A program made the position numbers and the translations under genes. Below, piece after piece: positions 16,357-25,207 of a stretch of DNA of 64,000 nucleotides; position 1 is the stretch's first letter; every line of letters begins with the position of its first letter. The stretch comes from JAJPKK01 sp963807015 (GTDB lineage Bacteria > Pseudomonadota > Alphaproteobacteria > Rhizobiales > Xanthobacteraceae). The notes below the pieces were generated by a model. It was given only the letters and a program-made list of their open reading frames with translations. It was not told the DNA's origin and did no database searches. The DNA is taken from assembly GCA_963807015.1 (NCBI GenBank), contig CAWEAS010000033.1, positions 124,001-188,000 of the forward strand. Reading direction: 5' to 3'.

Positions 16357-17181
16357 TCAGTACGGCTTGTCGCCGCAGATCGTGACGCGGTGGCCGTAGC
16401 GTTTGTTGGGGTAGTAGTCCCACAGCGCGTGATGCTGCGTGCAACGGTTGTCCCAGAACGCGACCGAGTTGGGCTGCCACTTGAAGCGCACGCTCAATTC
16501 CGGCGTCTCGATATGCCGAAACAACAGGCCGAGGATCGCGTCGCTCTCGTTCCTCTGCAGGCCGACGATGCGCGTGGTGAAGAACCGGTTCACGAACAGG
16601 CATTTCTTGGCTGTCACCGGATGGGTCCGCACCACCGGATGCTCCGCGCGCGGATATTTCTTGGCCCGATCGTCGACATCGTATCGGCCGCGGTAGAAGG
16701 GCTCGCCGTCATGAATCGCGGTGAGGCCGTCGACAAGCTTGCGGATCGGTTCCGACAACGTCTCGTAGGCGAGATACATGTTGGCGAACATCGTATCGCC
16801 GCCGCCGTCCGGAGGCACTTCGGTCAGATGCAGGATCGTGCCCATCGGCGGCTCCGGATCGCATGACACGTCGGAGTGCCAGTCCTCGCCGGCGATGTGC
16901 TTCGACGTCGCGTCGGCCTTGATGACCATCACCTCGGGTTGGCCAGGAACCACATCCGGCGAGGCCGGGTGCGTGTGCAGCTTGCCGAACCGACGGCCCA
17001 ATTCCTTTTGCTGCTCGACGCTCAGGCTCTGGTCGCGGAAGAACAGCACGAGCCGATCCATCAACGCGTCGTGCACCTCCTGGAACTGCTGATTGCCGAG
17101 CGGCTTCGAGAGGTCGACGCCGAAGACCTCGGCGCCGATGTTCGGCGATGATTTGCGCAGCTCGAGGCTTTGGTAGCCCAT
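16357..17181 (-). CDS. TauD/TfdA-family Fe(II)/2-oxoglutarate dioxygenase
   Basis: A 274-residue oxygenase. Starting at ATG 17181 (MGYQSLELRKSSPNIGAEV) the iron ligands are His102 and Asp104 in EDWHSDVS and His250 in NRCTQHHALWDYYP; Arg265 in YGHRVTICG is placed to bind 2-oxoglutarate. The opening IGAEVFGVDLSKPL is typical of TauD relatives. A start at 17196 is also possible. The substrate is not determined: family members act on taurine, 2,4-D, alkyl sulfates and others. No sulfonate transporter is adjacent. Confidence 0.92.
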   Translation of the reverse strand: MGYQSLELRKSSPNIGAEVFGVDLSKPLGNQQFQEVHDALMDRLVLFFRDQSLSVEQQKELGRRFGKLHTHPASPDVVPGQPEVMVIKADATSKHIAGEDWHSDVSCDPEPPMGTILHLTEVPPDGGGDTMFANMYLAYETLSEPIRKLVDGLTAIHDGEPFYRGRYDVDDRAKKYPRAEHPVVRTHPVTAKKCLFVNRFFTTRIVGLQRNESDAILGLLFRHIETPELSVRFKWQPNSVAFWDNRCTQHHALWDYYPNKRYGHRVTICGDKPY

Positions 17182-17227
17182 ATAGTTTCCATTCATCCAG
17201 CAAAGAGCGACGCCCGCTCCGCAGCGT

Positions 17228-17806
17228 TCACGGGAGCGGCGACGTTACCACGGTGGTGGCCGTGCAAATCCGCTGAAAAGTTGCCCCGTCGGCGACAGCG
17301 ACAGTTTGAGTTACGGGCGCTCCTGCGGTCGCCTGGACGGCAACTCCGTTTTGGCTCGGCCACCGTTTGAACGTGAGGCCAGCAGAAGCGGTGAAGGTCT
17401 TACCCGCGAACGGCCCGTCGGTTAGTGTTCCGCTCAGCTTCCCCATGACGATGGTGTACGTGCCATCGGCGTTCGCGGTGACCGTCGACGTGGACGTAGC
17501 TTTGTAAGCGTTCGCCGCGGGGTTATGCATGCGTGGTCCGACGCCGAAGGACGCTCCGTCCACGAATTGACCGACTTCCGTAACAGTACCGTTTGAGTCG
17601 GCGCTGCCCACCGCATGGAATGAGGTTGTCCATGCTGTGCCCGAATGGACCGGCTCCGATTTCGCCGTGAACCCATTCGGCGAATTGAGACAGTTTCCCG
17701 AAGTGACATAGGTGAATGCTGGTGGCGGCGACTCTGCGCCAACGGCCGCGGTAAGACCCGCATTCGCAATGATGATCAGTGCGCCGAACCAGAAGGCACG
17801 TCTCAT
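17228..17806 (-). CDS. Secreted hypothetical protein
   Basis: 192 residues from ATG 17806, behind a strong GGGAGGTGGAC ribosome site. A signal peptide MRRAFWFGALIIIANAGLTA ends near VGAES. The mature part is rich in Thr, Ser, Gly and Ala with beta-type patterns (TSTSTVTANADGTYTIVMG, FAGKTFTASAGLTFKRW) and two cysteines. No family recognised. It precedes the dioxygenase on the same strand by 46 bases. Confidence 0.75.
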   Translation of the reverse strand: MRRAFWFGALIIIANAGLTAAVGAESPPPAFTYVTSGNCLNSPNGFTAKSEPVHSGTAWTTSFHAVGSADSNGTVTEVGQFVDGASFGVGPRMHNPAANAYKATSTSTVTANADGTYTIVMGKLSGTLTDGPFAGKTFTASAGLTFKRWPSQNGVAVQATAGAPVTQTVAVADGATFQRICTATTVVTSPLP

Positions 17807-18005
17807 GTCCACCTCCCTTGGGAGCGAGTTCCTTTCCCGTTTGTGCCACCGCTTATCGAAGTGCCGGCGGTTTGATCGAACCCGGGCAGCACTCTCCATC
17901 GGCGGCCCTGGGCGCCTTATATCAAAAATGATCGGGTGATGTCTTAATCGGGCCAAAAGCCCAATTGAGGGCTTATCGACTGCGCGCTCTCAAATCTGCC
18001 GGCGA

Positions 18006-18692
18006 TCAAATCGACAGCGCGAAAATGTCCATCAGGGCGTGGCGGCCGGCGGGGGTAATGGCGAGGGCCCGGCTGTGAGGTACCCGCTCGATCCATTTCA
18101 GGTCGAGACACCGGCTCGCCAAAGCTGCGCCGACGGCGCCGCCGATATGGAAGCGCCGTTCGGTCCAATCGAGGCACGGACGGCAGAAGATGCGGCGCTT
18201 GGCGCGCGCCGATGACAGATCGACCCCAAGCTCCGACAGGAATTCAACACCGGCCGGCGTCACTTCGCCGGCTTCCTCGCCCAGCGCCACGAATTCGCGT
18301 TCGATCAGCCGCTCGGCGAGCCCGACGCCGAGCACGCCGGCGATATGGTCGTAGCAGGTTCGCGCCTGCCGCAGCGTTTCGTCGAGCCGCGACCTGGGCT
18401 GAAGCCGCGGCGGCCCTGTCATCGCAACATTCATGATGCTTTCGAGCATGTGCGCGACGTGGGGTCCCGCCAGTCGATAGTAGCGATGGCGGCCCTGCTT
18501 CATGAGCACGAGCAGCCGCGATGACATGAGCTTGCCGAGATGACCGCTCGTCGTCTGCGGCGACACGTTGGCGGCGTATGCGAGTTCGCTTGCGGTCAGG
18601 GCACGTCCCCCGAGCAACGCACAGAGGATGTTGGCGCGCGCCGGATCTCCGACGAGCGCAGCCACTTCGGCAATTTGGGGCGCTTGCGACAT
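18006..18692 (-). CDS. ArsR-family transcriptional regulator
   Basis: 228 residues from ATG 18692. The winged helix is clear: VAALVGDPARANILCALLGG, the recognition part LAYAANVSPQTTSGHLGKL, and the wing LVLMKQGRHRYYRL. A second, C-terminal part of about 130 residues contains RIFCRPCLDWTERRFHIGG; the Cys-x2-Cys pair might bind metal or sense redox, which is inference. It is divergent from an MFS gene 123 bases away and may control it. Confidence 0.88.
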   Translation of the reverse strand: MSQAPQIAEVAALVGDPARANILCALLGGRALTASELAYAANVSPQTTSGHLGKLMSSRLLVLMKQGRHRYYRLAGPHVAHMLESIMNVAMTGPPRLQPRSRLDETLRQARTCYDHIAGVLGVGLAERLIEREFVALGEEAGEVTPAGVEFLSELGVDLSSARAKRRIFCRPCLDWTERRFHIGGAVGAALASRCLDLKWIERVPHSRALAITPAGRHALMDIFALSI

Positions 18693-18815
18693 GCCCCGAA
18701 TATGTACTCGATAGGGCCAAGTTGCCATCACCGATACTTCGTTCGCGGCCGAAGTAAATCGGGTCGACACTCGCGATCCACGCCCCATGTTGTGATCGAG
18801 CAGACGGAGGCGATC

Positions 18816-20053
18816 GTGAGTGCCGGTTCAGCAGTGTCTCATCCGCGGATATTCTACGGCTGGTTCGTCGTTGCGGCGGCCTTTGCCGTGACCTTCGTCG
18901 GGTTGGGTTCCGCTTACACGTTCAGCGCCTTTGTCGAATCCTTGCAGCAGGATTTTGGTGCTTCGCGCGGTTCGGTCTCCCTCGTGTTCTCGCTGGCGGG
19001 GTTCGTCTACTTCGCGCTCGGGATGGTGAGCGGTCCGCTGTCCGACCGTTGGGGCTCCCGCAGGCTGGCGTTGATCGGAATGATCTTGACCGGCGCGGGC
19101 CTCGCGGCCGCGAGCCTGGCGCGGAGCTTGACAGAGGTTTACGCAGCCTATGGGCTTGGCGTCGGACTCGGCGTCGGCTGCTCCTATGTTCCCGCGGTCG
19201 GCGCGGTGCAGCGCTGGTTCGTGAGGCGGCGCGGACTTGCGTCAGGCCTCGCAGTCAGCGGGATCGGCGTCGGCACGCTCGTTTTGCCGCCGCTCGCTTC
19301 GGTCCTCATCGGCACGATCGGATGGCGCGAAGCTTATCTCGCGCTCGGTGCCATTGCCGTTGTCGTGGGCGGAGGGATGGCGCTCCTGATCGAGAACGAT
19401 CCGCGGGACCGTGGACTCCATCCCGACGGTGATGCCCTGGATGTGAGCGTCCAGGCGCCCGGGACATCCGTGCGCGATGCGATCACGTCGCGGCAGTTCG
19501 TGGGCCTTTATGCGAGTTGCCTGCTCTGCTCGTTTGCGGTGTTCGTGCCGTTTGCTCATCTCGTGCCTTACGCCCTGGATCATGGCGTCCCGCGATCCGC
19601 GGCCGCGCTTCTCATGGCGATGATCGGCGTCGGCAGTACCGGCGGACGGTTCTTTCTGGGCGGCCTCGCCGATCGCATGGGCCGGCGCAATGCGCTGCTA
19701 CTGACCTTTTTGGGCATGGCCGTCACGCTCGCCTTTTGGGCGCGTTCGCGACCGGCTTCCGGTCACTCGTCGTCTTCGCGATCGCCTACGGCATCGTCTA
19801 CGGCGGCTGGGTCGCGCTCCTTCCGGCGACCGTCATGGACTATTTCGGCGGACGAAACGTCAGCAGCATCATCGGCATTCTCTATACGAGCGTCGCGTTC
19901 GGCACCCTGATCGGCCCGAGCGCCGCCGGATTCGTCTTCGACCTCATCCACAGCTACACGCTGCCGCTTCTCGCCGGGGCCGGCGCCAACGTAATCGCCG
20001 CCGCCGTCGTGGCGGCCTCGTCGAGGCCCTCGAAGATGGGTGGCGGATTGTGA
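18816..20053 (+). pseudogene. MFS transporter, interrupted by one frameshift
   Basis: GTG 18816 follows GGAGG. The first frame reads a good MFS N-terminal half (HPRIFYGWFVVAAAFAVTF, SGPLSDRWGSRRLALIG) up to LGMAVTLAFW near 19740; the correct continuation GAFATGFRSLVVFAIAYG and further helices then lies in another frame to the TGA at 20053. Adding a single T to the TTTT run at 19734-19737 would restore LAFLGAFATGFRS exactly. So either one base was lost in assembly or the gene is recently dead. Intact length would be about 413 residues with 12 helices, resembling monocarboxylate-type MFS carriers. Substrate unknown. Confidence 0.85.
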
Positions 20054-20152
20054 AAACCGAAGGTTGAACCTGCATCGCGGGTGCCGCGACCAACCATCAA
20101 CGCCGCGCTAATGGCGGCCTGGCAGTCCAAGCGGCACCTCGGAGTTTCGACC

Positions 20153-20425
20153 ATGTCACACCGCAACGACCCCAAATGCAGAGTCTGGGCGCTCCGCGGC
20201 GTCACCCACTACCTCGCCGGCCGAAACGACCACGCGATTGCCGATTTCAATGAAGCCCTGCGGCTCAACCCCTCGCACGCGTCCAGCTATTTCAATCGTG
20301 GCAATGCCATGCGCGCCAAAGGCATGATCGGGGAAGCGATCGCCGATTATCTCAAGGTGCTCGAGATCAATCCGGCCCTGACGATGGCGAACCAGGCCCT
20401 GCAGCAACTGAAAGCCGCAGCCTGA
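20153..20425 (+). CDS. Small TPR-repeat protein
   Basis: 90 residues. Two tetratricopeptide repeats are visible: WALRGVTHYLAGRNDHAIAD with NEALRLNPSHA, and FNRGNAMRAKGMIGEAIAD with LKVLEINPALT. ATG 20153 is chosen because the repeat array begins directly after it. No signal peptide, so likely a cytoplasmic protein-protein adaptor. Function unknown. Confidence 0.75.
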   Translation: MSHRNDPKCRVWALRGVTHYLAGRNDHAIADFNEALRLNPSHASSYFNRGNAMRAKGMIGEAIADYLKVLEINPALTMANQALQQLKAAA

Positions 20426-20678
20426 CAGTGATATTGACGTGCAATTTAAAGCCTTTTCGCGCCGCCCATCGCATCATTCACATCGCAAACAAAGCACGGT
20501 TTCCCGGATTCTCCTTGCCGCGGTCCCGTTGGCCCTCGCGGTTCTTCATTCTGATTCGAGGAGACGCTCCGCTTCGATGATACCTTAATGTTCTCTGCAG
20601 GCGTGTATTCTTACTATCTTGCAATTGCAGATTGCATAGGTTAAGATGGCGTTGAGCACAGAACCGGAGGGAGCAGCG

Positions 20679-20858
20679 ATGACGAAGCAATCATTTATCG
20701 GGGTGACCTGTCTTCTGATTATGGCAATAGCTCCGCCGCCTGCCAGGATCGTCCGCGTCGACGCCGGCGATGCGGTTTCAATCCCGTCCGTGACGGTCGG
20801 CACCCCTACGATCGCTTTGGCACAATACAATCCTTGCCCAAACGGAAGATGTCGCTGA
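20679..20858 (+). CDS. Small secreted peptide (59 residues)
   Basis: ATG 20679 follows GGAGGGAGC. The sequence opens with a signal-type segment MTKQSFIGVTCLLIMAIAPP and ends QYNPCPNGRCR, where two cysteines could form a disulphide. No family recognised. It lies 19 bases before the orphan membrane protein gene on the same strand and shares its lower GC content, so the two may belong together. Confidence 0.6.
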   Translation: MTKQSFIGVTCLLIMAIAPPPARIVRVDAGDAVSIPSVTVGTPTIALAQYNPCPNGRCR

Positions 20859-20877
20859 CCTTCCCTGCGAGGAAGTC

Positions 20878-22668
20878 ATGACCGAATTCCTAGCGTCAAC
20901 AATTTTGGCCAATGGCCAGTACGGATATTTTACATTCTCCTATGATTGGCTCTTCGTATTAAGCTTGGGTATCTCGATATTAATCGTAGTCGCATTTTCC
21001 GGCCCGAAATTTGGGGAACCAGCGTTCGTAAAGAAGGACGACGATTTCGTTACGCATTTTTTGCCAGCCGAGCTCACGACGAAGCGCGACTATTATCGAG
21101 CGTTGTTTATATATGTTGCATTCCTCGTGAGCGTTCTGGTGGTGCTCTCGCTCGTGGGCCCAAGTCCCCTTGCCGCGTTGGGTATCACTAAAGCCCCTAA
21201 CGCACCGGATGCGTTGCCCATATTTCTTGCATTGCTCATCGTCGGATTGCTTCCCAACACGCCGGTTATCCGCGGACTGGAGCTTTCGATCCGTAAATTC
21301 GCCCAGGCGCGTGCGTTCATTCCTCAAAAAGCGCGTGTTTTGCTCGCCAGATTGGCAGCGGCAAACTTCGATTTCACACAATATTCCAATTCTACCGTCA
21401 TGCACTCGATTTGGCTGCGCGGCGTGGAAGCCGAGGATTTTGATAGCGATCGAGGCACGCTTGAGTACAGCTGGGCTCGCCTAAGCTGTCTCCTCTACGC
21501 GATCGACAACCGGCGGACCTCGGGTTCGGTCGATGAGTATGATAGTGATCTAATGGATAAATATGAGCTTGAGTTTGAACGGATTAAGCTGCACAAGAAG
21601 GCGATCGAAGCTGATTTTGTTGATTACCGCGGTCGAAAAGCAAGTGACGTAACCTACAACGACAATAATCTTCATGATGAGATCAAGAAGACCGTACGAG
21701 CCCTTTATGTCTTATTAGGCTGTTCTGTACTGGTGAAGAGCCAGCCTAACGCCGACCTTAACGCAGTGTTCGCAAAGTTCGGGCTTTTACTTGCCCCTCC
21801 GAGTAAAATTCCTGGGAACACCGGCATCGCGATTGTCGGATTGTCGGTCATGACTATCAGCGTTTTTTTGCTGGTATTCGCTGCGGCCAATATTGCTGCG
21901 ATCTGGAATTGGCACAAGTCGGAGTTATTCCCGGTCAAGCCGCTCGATCCCTACGTCTATGCCGTCTCCGCCTTGCTGGCGCAGGGCACCGCGATTTTCA
22001 CTGCGAATGCGGTGCGAACTTGGCTGTTCCCCGGGAGGTGGCTCCAAAACGGCAAGCGCCGCGACCCTGTCAAATACGTGATGGTCGGAATCGTTTGCGC
22101 AGTTGTGGGCTATGTCGTCTTGCTAGGTTGGGCTTTCGTTATTGATCGTCCGTCGCTCAGTCTGGCCATCAGCACCTTGCCGCAAGCAATATTGCCTGCG
22201 GTGACCGGAATATTTTTTGCCGTCAATCTCGACACTGTCTACTTGCAGCAAACGCCACCGGCGTGGATGGAGATCGGAATCCAAGGAGCCGCCACCGGCT
22301 TTTGCTCGTATGTCACAACCGAATCCTGGATGACGCTCATAGGCAAAACTGGAAATGACTACCTTGTTCTTATGATCTTGATCGGCGTGTGCATAGGGTG
22401 TTTGCTCGGCTGGTACATTCCGCGAGCGGCTCGTAGAAGATATGATCCGTCTGCAGAGACAAAGGAGGCTTGGTCGTTTGCCGCGGAGACCAACGCGAAG
22501 AAAATATTGAAAGACGACACTGCTGCGAATTTCTGGCTGGGTAACTCACTTGATGAATTTGGAGGTCGATCGCCAAAGACGGCCATTGTCGACAGGGCTA
22601 CCTTCGAGGCAGGAATGAAACTACTTCGCAGCCTGGGGGCACAGTCAAAATTTCGGCTCAGCCAATAG
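20878..22668 (+). CDS. Orphan multi-pass membrane protein with possible ParS/MbcA-like C-terminus
   Basis: 596 residues, family not recognised. Likely membrane spans: about 22-40, 75-95, 112-128, 314-342, 360-380, 400-422, 430-450 and 494-514. Between the third and fourth spans is a soluble region of about 180 residues rich in charged residues (DSDLMDKYELEFERIKLHKK). The C-terminal 80 residues are also soluble and end in NFWLGNSLDEFGGRSPKTAI with EAGMKLLRSLG. That spacing recalls the W-L...LGGR-P...G...LL pattern of the DUF2384 (ParS/MbcA) domain; this is a weak, unverified resemblance. GC content is clearly lower than in surrounding genes, pointing to horizontal acquisition. Confidence 0.8.
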   Translation: MTEFLASTILANGQYGYFTFSYDWLFVLSLGISILIVVAFSGPKFGEPAFVKKDDDFVTHFLPAELTTKRDYYRALFIYVAFLVSVLVVLSLVGPSPLAALGITKAPNAPDALPIFLALLIVGLLPNTPVIRGLELSIRKFAQARAFIPQKARVLLARLAAANFDFTQYSNSTVMHSIWLRGVEAEDFDSDRGTLEYSWARLSCLLYAIDNRRTSGSVDEYDSDLMDKYELEFERIKLHKKAIEADFVDYRGRKASDVTYNDNNLHDEIKKTVRALYVLLGCSVLVKSQPNADLNAVFAKFGLLLAPPSKIPGNTGIAIVGLSVMTISVFLLVFAAANIAAIWNWHKSELFPVKPLDPYVYAVSALLAQGTAIFTANAVRTWLFPGRWLQNGKRRDPVKYVMVGIVCAVVGYVVLLGWAFVIDRPSLSLAISTLPQAILPAVTGIFFAVNLDTVYLQQTPPAWMEIGIQGAATGFCSYVTTESWMTLIGKTGNDYLVLMILIGVCIGCLLGWYIPRAARRRYDPSAETKEAWSFAAETNAKKILKDDTAANFWLGNSLDEFGGRSPKTAIVDRATFEAGMKLLRSLGAQSKFRLSQ

Positions 22669-23415
22669 ATGGTATAGAGCAAATTGGTATTGCTGCCGAG
22701 CTTCCGCGGTTGGAGTTCGCTGGCTCGTCGCTTGAGCGCGTGTTGCGCGTTCACGTTTTGCGAGCCGACATTGCTGATATGCCAGAGCTGGACCTGGTCT
22801 ACGGCCAATTCTTCCCGATCGATCCGCTAGCAGGCATGATTAGGTCGATGCCGCTACGGTGAGCCAAACGGCTGCGCCGCGGGTGACAAAACAATTGCAG
22901 GTCTAAAACCCAGCGAACTTCGCGAATGGGGAAGATTACGCCAATAACGCGTCATGTGCATCACCTCGCTATTTCTAGCCGCGAGCAGCCCGGCCACCAT
23001 CACAGACGCGCTGAACGCGATGTTTGCACAATCCCTGCAAAACGGCGCACATCACCCACTAATACACAACATGAGGTTGTACGGCGGCGAGTTGCGTCGA
23101 TGCCCTATGCCGCGGTCATGGTCGGCATCAACTCGCGCCGTCGGGTCCGCAAACCGGCCGGGATCGAGGTCGATCTATGATGCGGCCTTCGAAGACATCG
23201 GCGTCCCTTCGAGTGGCGGTGCCGACGTCGACAATGACGCGAATGACTTGGAATGACCCGGAGCAGAGACCTTGCGGGCCTCTGCCATTGGTCACATGAT
23301 CGCCTTCACACCCCGACCCCGCCCTGAGGGGAGTACGAACCAAGTCGGCAAAGTTGATGATCTTGGGGAGGGCCGCGGTCGGCTTTTGGGCTGGTCGCAT
23401 GGATGGAGAGGTGAC
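22669..23415. other. Gene-poor stretch holding a RidA fragment
   Basis: About 750 bases between the orphan membrane protein and the NMT1 binding protein. Apart from the RidA fragment at 22710-22862 (listed separately), only short open frames without ribosome sites or motifs occur. The end near 23380-23415 must carry the promoter for the binding protein operon. Confidence 0.5.
22710..22862 (+). pseudogene. C-terminal fragment of a RidA-family gene
   Basis: The translation LEFAGSSLERVLRVHVLRAD and the following IADMPELDLVYGQFFPIDPL align almost residue by residue with residues 72-111 of the third RidA gene at 25208, ending in a TGA after SMPLR. No start region is present. It is a 50-codon relic of a paralogue whose 5' part has been deleted or replaced by the upstream gene. 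Confidence 0.85.
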
Positions 23416-24393
23416 ATGCGAATGATGAATCGAGTTTGGCGCGCGATGCAGGGCTTGGCGGTCGCGACGCTGCTTTCCGTTGCGCCGGTGCGTGCGCAGG
23501 ACACGGTCATCGTCGGCACCGTCGGCTCGCCTTCGGCCAATCTCTGGCCGATCTTCATCGGGATCGACAAGGGCTTTTTCAGCGCCGAAAACATCAAGAT
23601 CGATCTCGTCTATGTGCCGGCGAGCGCAGCCGTCATGCAGCAGCTTGCGGCCGGCTCGCTGAATATGGCGGTGTCGACCGGACTGGTGGACCCCATCCGC
23701 GCCATCGATCAAGGTGCCGCGATCGCGATCGTTCGTGTCGAGGTTCAGGCGCCGCCCTATGTCATGATGGCGAAGCCGGGCATCAAAAGTCTTGGCGAGC
23801 TCAAAGGCAAAGTGATCTCCGTCGGCGGCGCCAAGGACATCACCCGCGTCTACGCCGAACGCATGCTGGCGCCTCACGGTCTCAAGCCCGGCGACTACGA
23901 TTTCATTTACGCCGGCGCGACCACGGCGCGCGCCCAGGCTTTGCTCAGCGGTGCCGTCGACGCCGCAATCCTGTTGCCGCCGTCGAACTTCCAGATCCAG
24001 GCGGCCGGCTACAATGACATCGGGCTTACGATGGACTATGCGCCGGAGCTCGCGTTTTCGGGCTCGACCGTGAACAAAGCTTGGGCGAGCCGCAACCAGA
24101 ACGTATTGGGCCGGGTGCTCGCCGCCCAGGCCAAGAGCACCGAATACCTTTACGACGATCGCAATCGCGCCGAGGTGGTTCGTATCCTCGTTGCGGTAAG
24201 CGGGCTCAAGCTGGAAGACGTCGAGAAGTCCTATGACTTCTTCCGCAAAAATAATTTCTTCGATCGCACCGGCAAAATCTCGCGGTCCAAGCTGAATGCC
24301 CTGGTCGATGCCCTGATCAGCGTGGGAGACCTGCAGGCGCGCGGCAACGTCGAGCGGTTCGTCCTGCCCGGCACCGCACAGTTGTCGGACTGA
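23416..24393 (+). CDS. NMT1/SsuA-type periplasmic substrate-binding protein
   Basis: 325 residues with a signal peptide (MRMMNRVWRAMQGLAVATLL ... VRAQ) after a GGAGAGGTGAC ribosome site. The mature protein begins DTVIVGTVGSPSANLWPIFI and contains GFFSAENIKIDLVYVP, a standard type-2 binding protein opening for nitrate/sulfonate/thiamine-precursor-type receptors. No permease or ATPase gene is adjacent. Three RidA genes follow within 7-20 bases each, so it probably delivers the compound on which that operon acts. Ligand unknown. Confidence 0.88.
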   Translation: MRMMNRVWRAMQGLAVATLLSVAPVRAQDTVIVGTVGSPSANLWPIFIGIDKGFFSAENIKIDLVYVPASAAVMQQLAAGSLNMAVSTGLVDPIRAIDQGAAIAIVRVEVQAPPYVMMAKPGIKSLGELKGKVISVGGAKDITRVYAERMLAPHGLKPGDYDFIYAGATTARAQALLSGAVDAAILLPPSNFQIQAAGYNDIGLTMDYAPELAFSGSTVNKAWASRNQNVLGRVLAAQAKSTEYLYDDRNRAEVVRILVAVSGLKLEDVEKSYDFFRKNNFFDRTGKISRSKLNALVDALISVGDLQARGNVERFVLPGTAQLSD

Positions 24394-24400
24394 AGCCGAC

Positions 24401-24790
24401 GTGCGCCAAGTCATTGCCGCCCCGTGTGCCGGGCTCGATCTCCGGCGGAACTATGGACATCACCAGTCGCCGGCGATCCGCGCCGGCGGCCTCATTTTCT
24501 GCTCCGCTATTTTGCCGATCGATCCCGAAACAGGGGAGCGCCGGCACGGCACTGTTACCAGCGAGACGCATGTCATCTTCCAAAATCTGAAATTGCTACT
24601 GGACTCCGCCGGCTCCTCGCTCGATCGCCTCGTCCAGGTGCATGCGCTGATCTACGACAGCATCGAATATGACGTCCTCAACCGCGTCTACCGGCAGTAC
24701 GTGGCCAACGGACCGCCCGCCCGCACCGTATGGACCGCGCAGATCGAGGCGGGGTTCAAGGTTGCGCTCGACGTGATCGCGGCGGCCTGA
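24401..24790 (+). CDS. RidA-family protein 1
   Basis: 129 residues, GTG start at 24401, 7 bases after the binding protein stop. YjgF/YER057c/UK114 fold: AIRAGGLIFCSAILPIDPET, AGSSLDRLVQVHALI, and GPPARTVWTAQI with Arg108 in the position that binds carboxylates in deaminating RidA proteins. RidA removes reactive enamines or imines formed by PLP or flavin enzymes; some relatives act as amidohydrolases in catabolic routes. First of three tandem paralogues. Confidence 0.88.
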   Translation: MRQVIAAPCAGLDLRRNYGHHQSPAIRAGGLIFCSAILPIDPETGERRHGTVTSETHVIFQNLKLLLDSAGSSLDRLVQVHALIYDSIEYDVLNRVYRQYVANGPPARTVWTAQIEAGFKVALDVIAAA

Positions 24791-24810
24791 CCGGCGCGAA
24801 GGATTGCCCA

Positions 24811-25203
24811 ATGAACGCGAAACGCGAAATTATTCGGCTTCCGGGCGGATCGCCTGAAGCAGGAGGTGGCATCGCGCGGCCGACCATCGTGAGGGGCGGC
24901 GCGTTTCTATTTCTGTCCGGTCTTACCGCGATCGATTTGGAAACCGGCAAACCCATGCTCGGTACGACGGCGAGCGAAACCCGGCACATCCTTCGCAACC
25001 TCAAGACATTGTTGGAAGCCGCCGGTTCCTCCCTCGACAAGGTCGTGAAAACGACGGTGCTGCTGCACAGCATGCTGGAAGCGCCCAACATGAACGAAGT
25101 CTACGCCGGTTTCTTTTCCGACCCGCCGCCTGCCCGCACCGTCTGCGGCGTTTCTCTTCCGGACCGCATCAAGGTCATGATCGAATGCGTTGCACTTGCG
25201 TGA
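24811..25203 (+). CDS. RidA-family protein 2
   Basis: 130 residues from ATG 24811. It shares ARPTIVRGGAFLFLSGLTAI, AAGSSLDKVVKTTVLL and DPPPARTVCGVSLP, with the conserved Arg109. The sequence differs from copy 1 over most positions, so the duplication is old. It is separated by 20 bases from copy 1 and 4 bases from copy 3, which argues for one transcript. The substrate is unknown. Confidence 0.88.
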   Translation: MNAKREIIRLPGGSPEAGGGIARPTIVRGGAFLFLSGLTAIDLETGKPMLGTTASETRHILRNLKTLLEAAGSSLDKVVKTTVLLHSMLEAPNMNEVYAGFFSDPPPARTVCGVSLPDRIKVMIECVALA

Positions 25204-25207
25204 GCCG

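Noticed and set aside
22926..23256. Short plus-strand frames before the NMT1 binding protein
   Set aside because: No ribosome site, hydrophobic pattern or motif that would support a gene.
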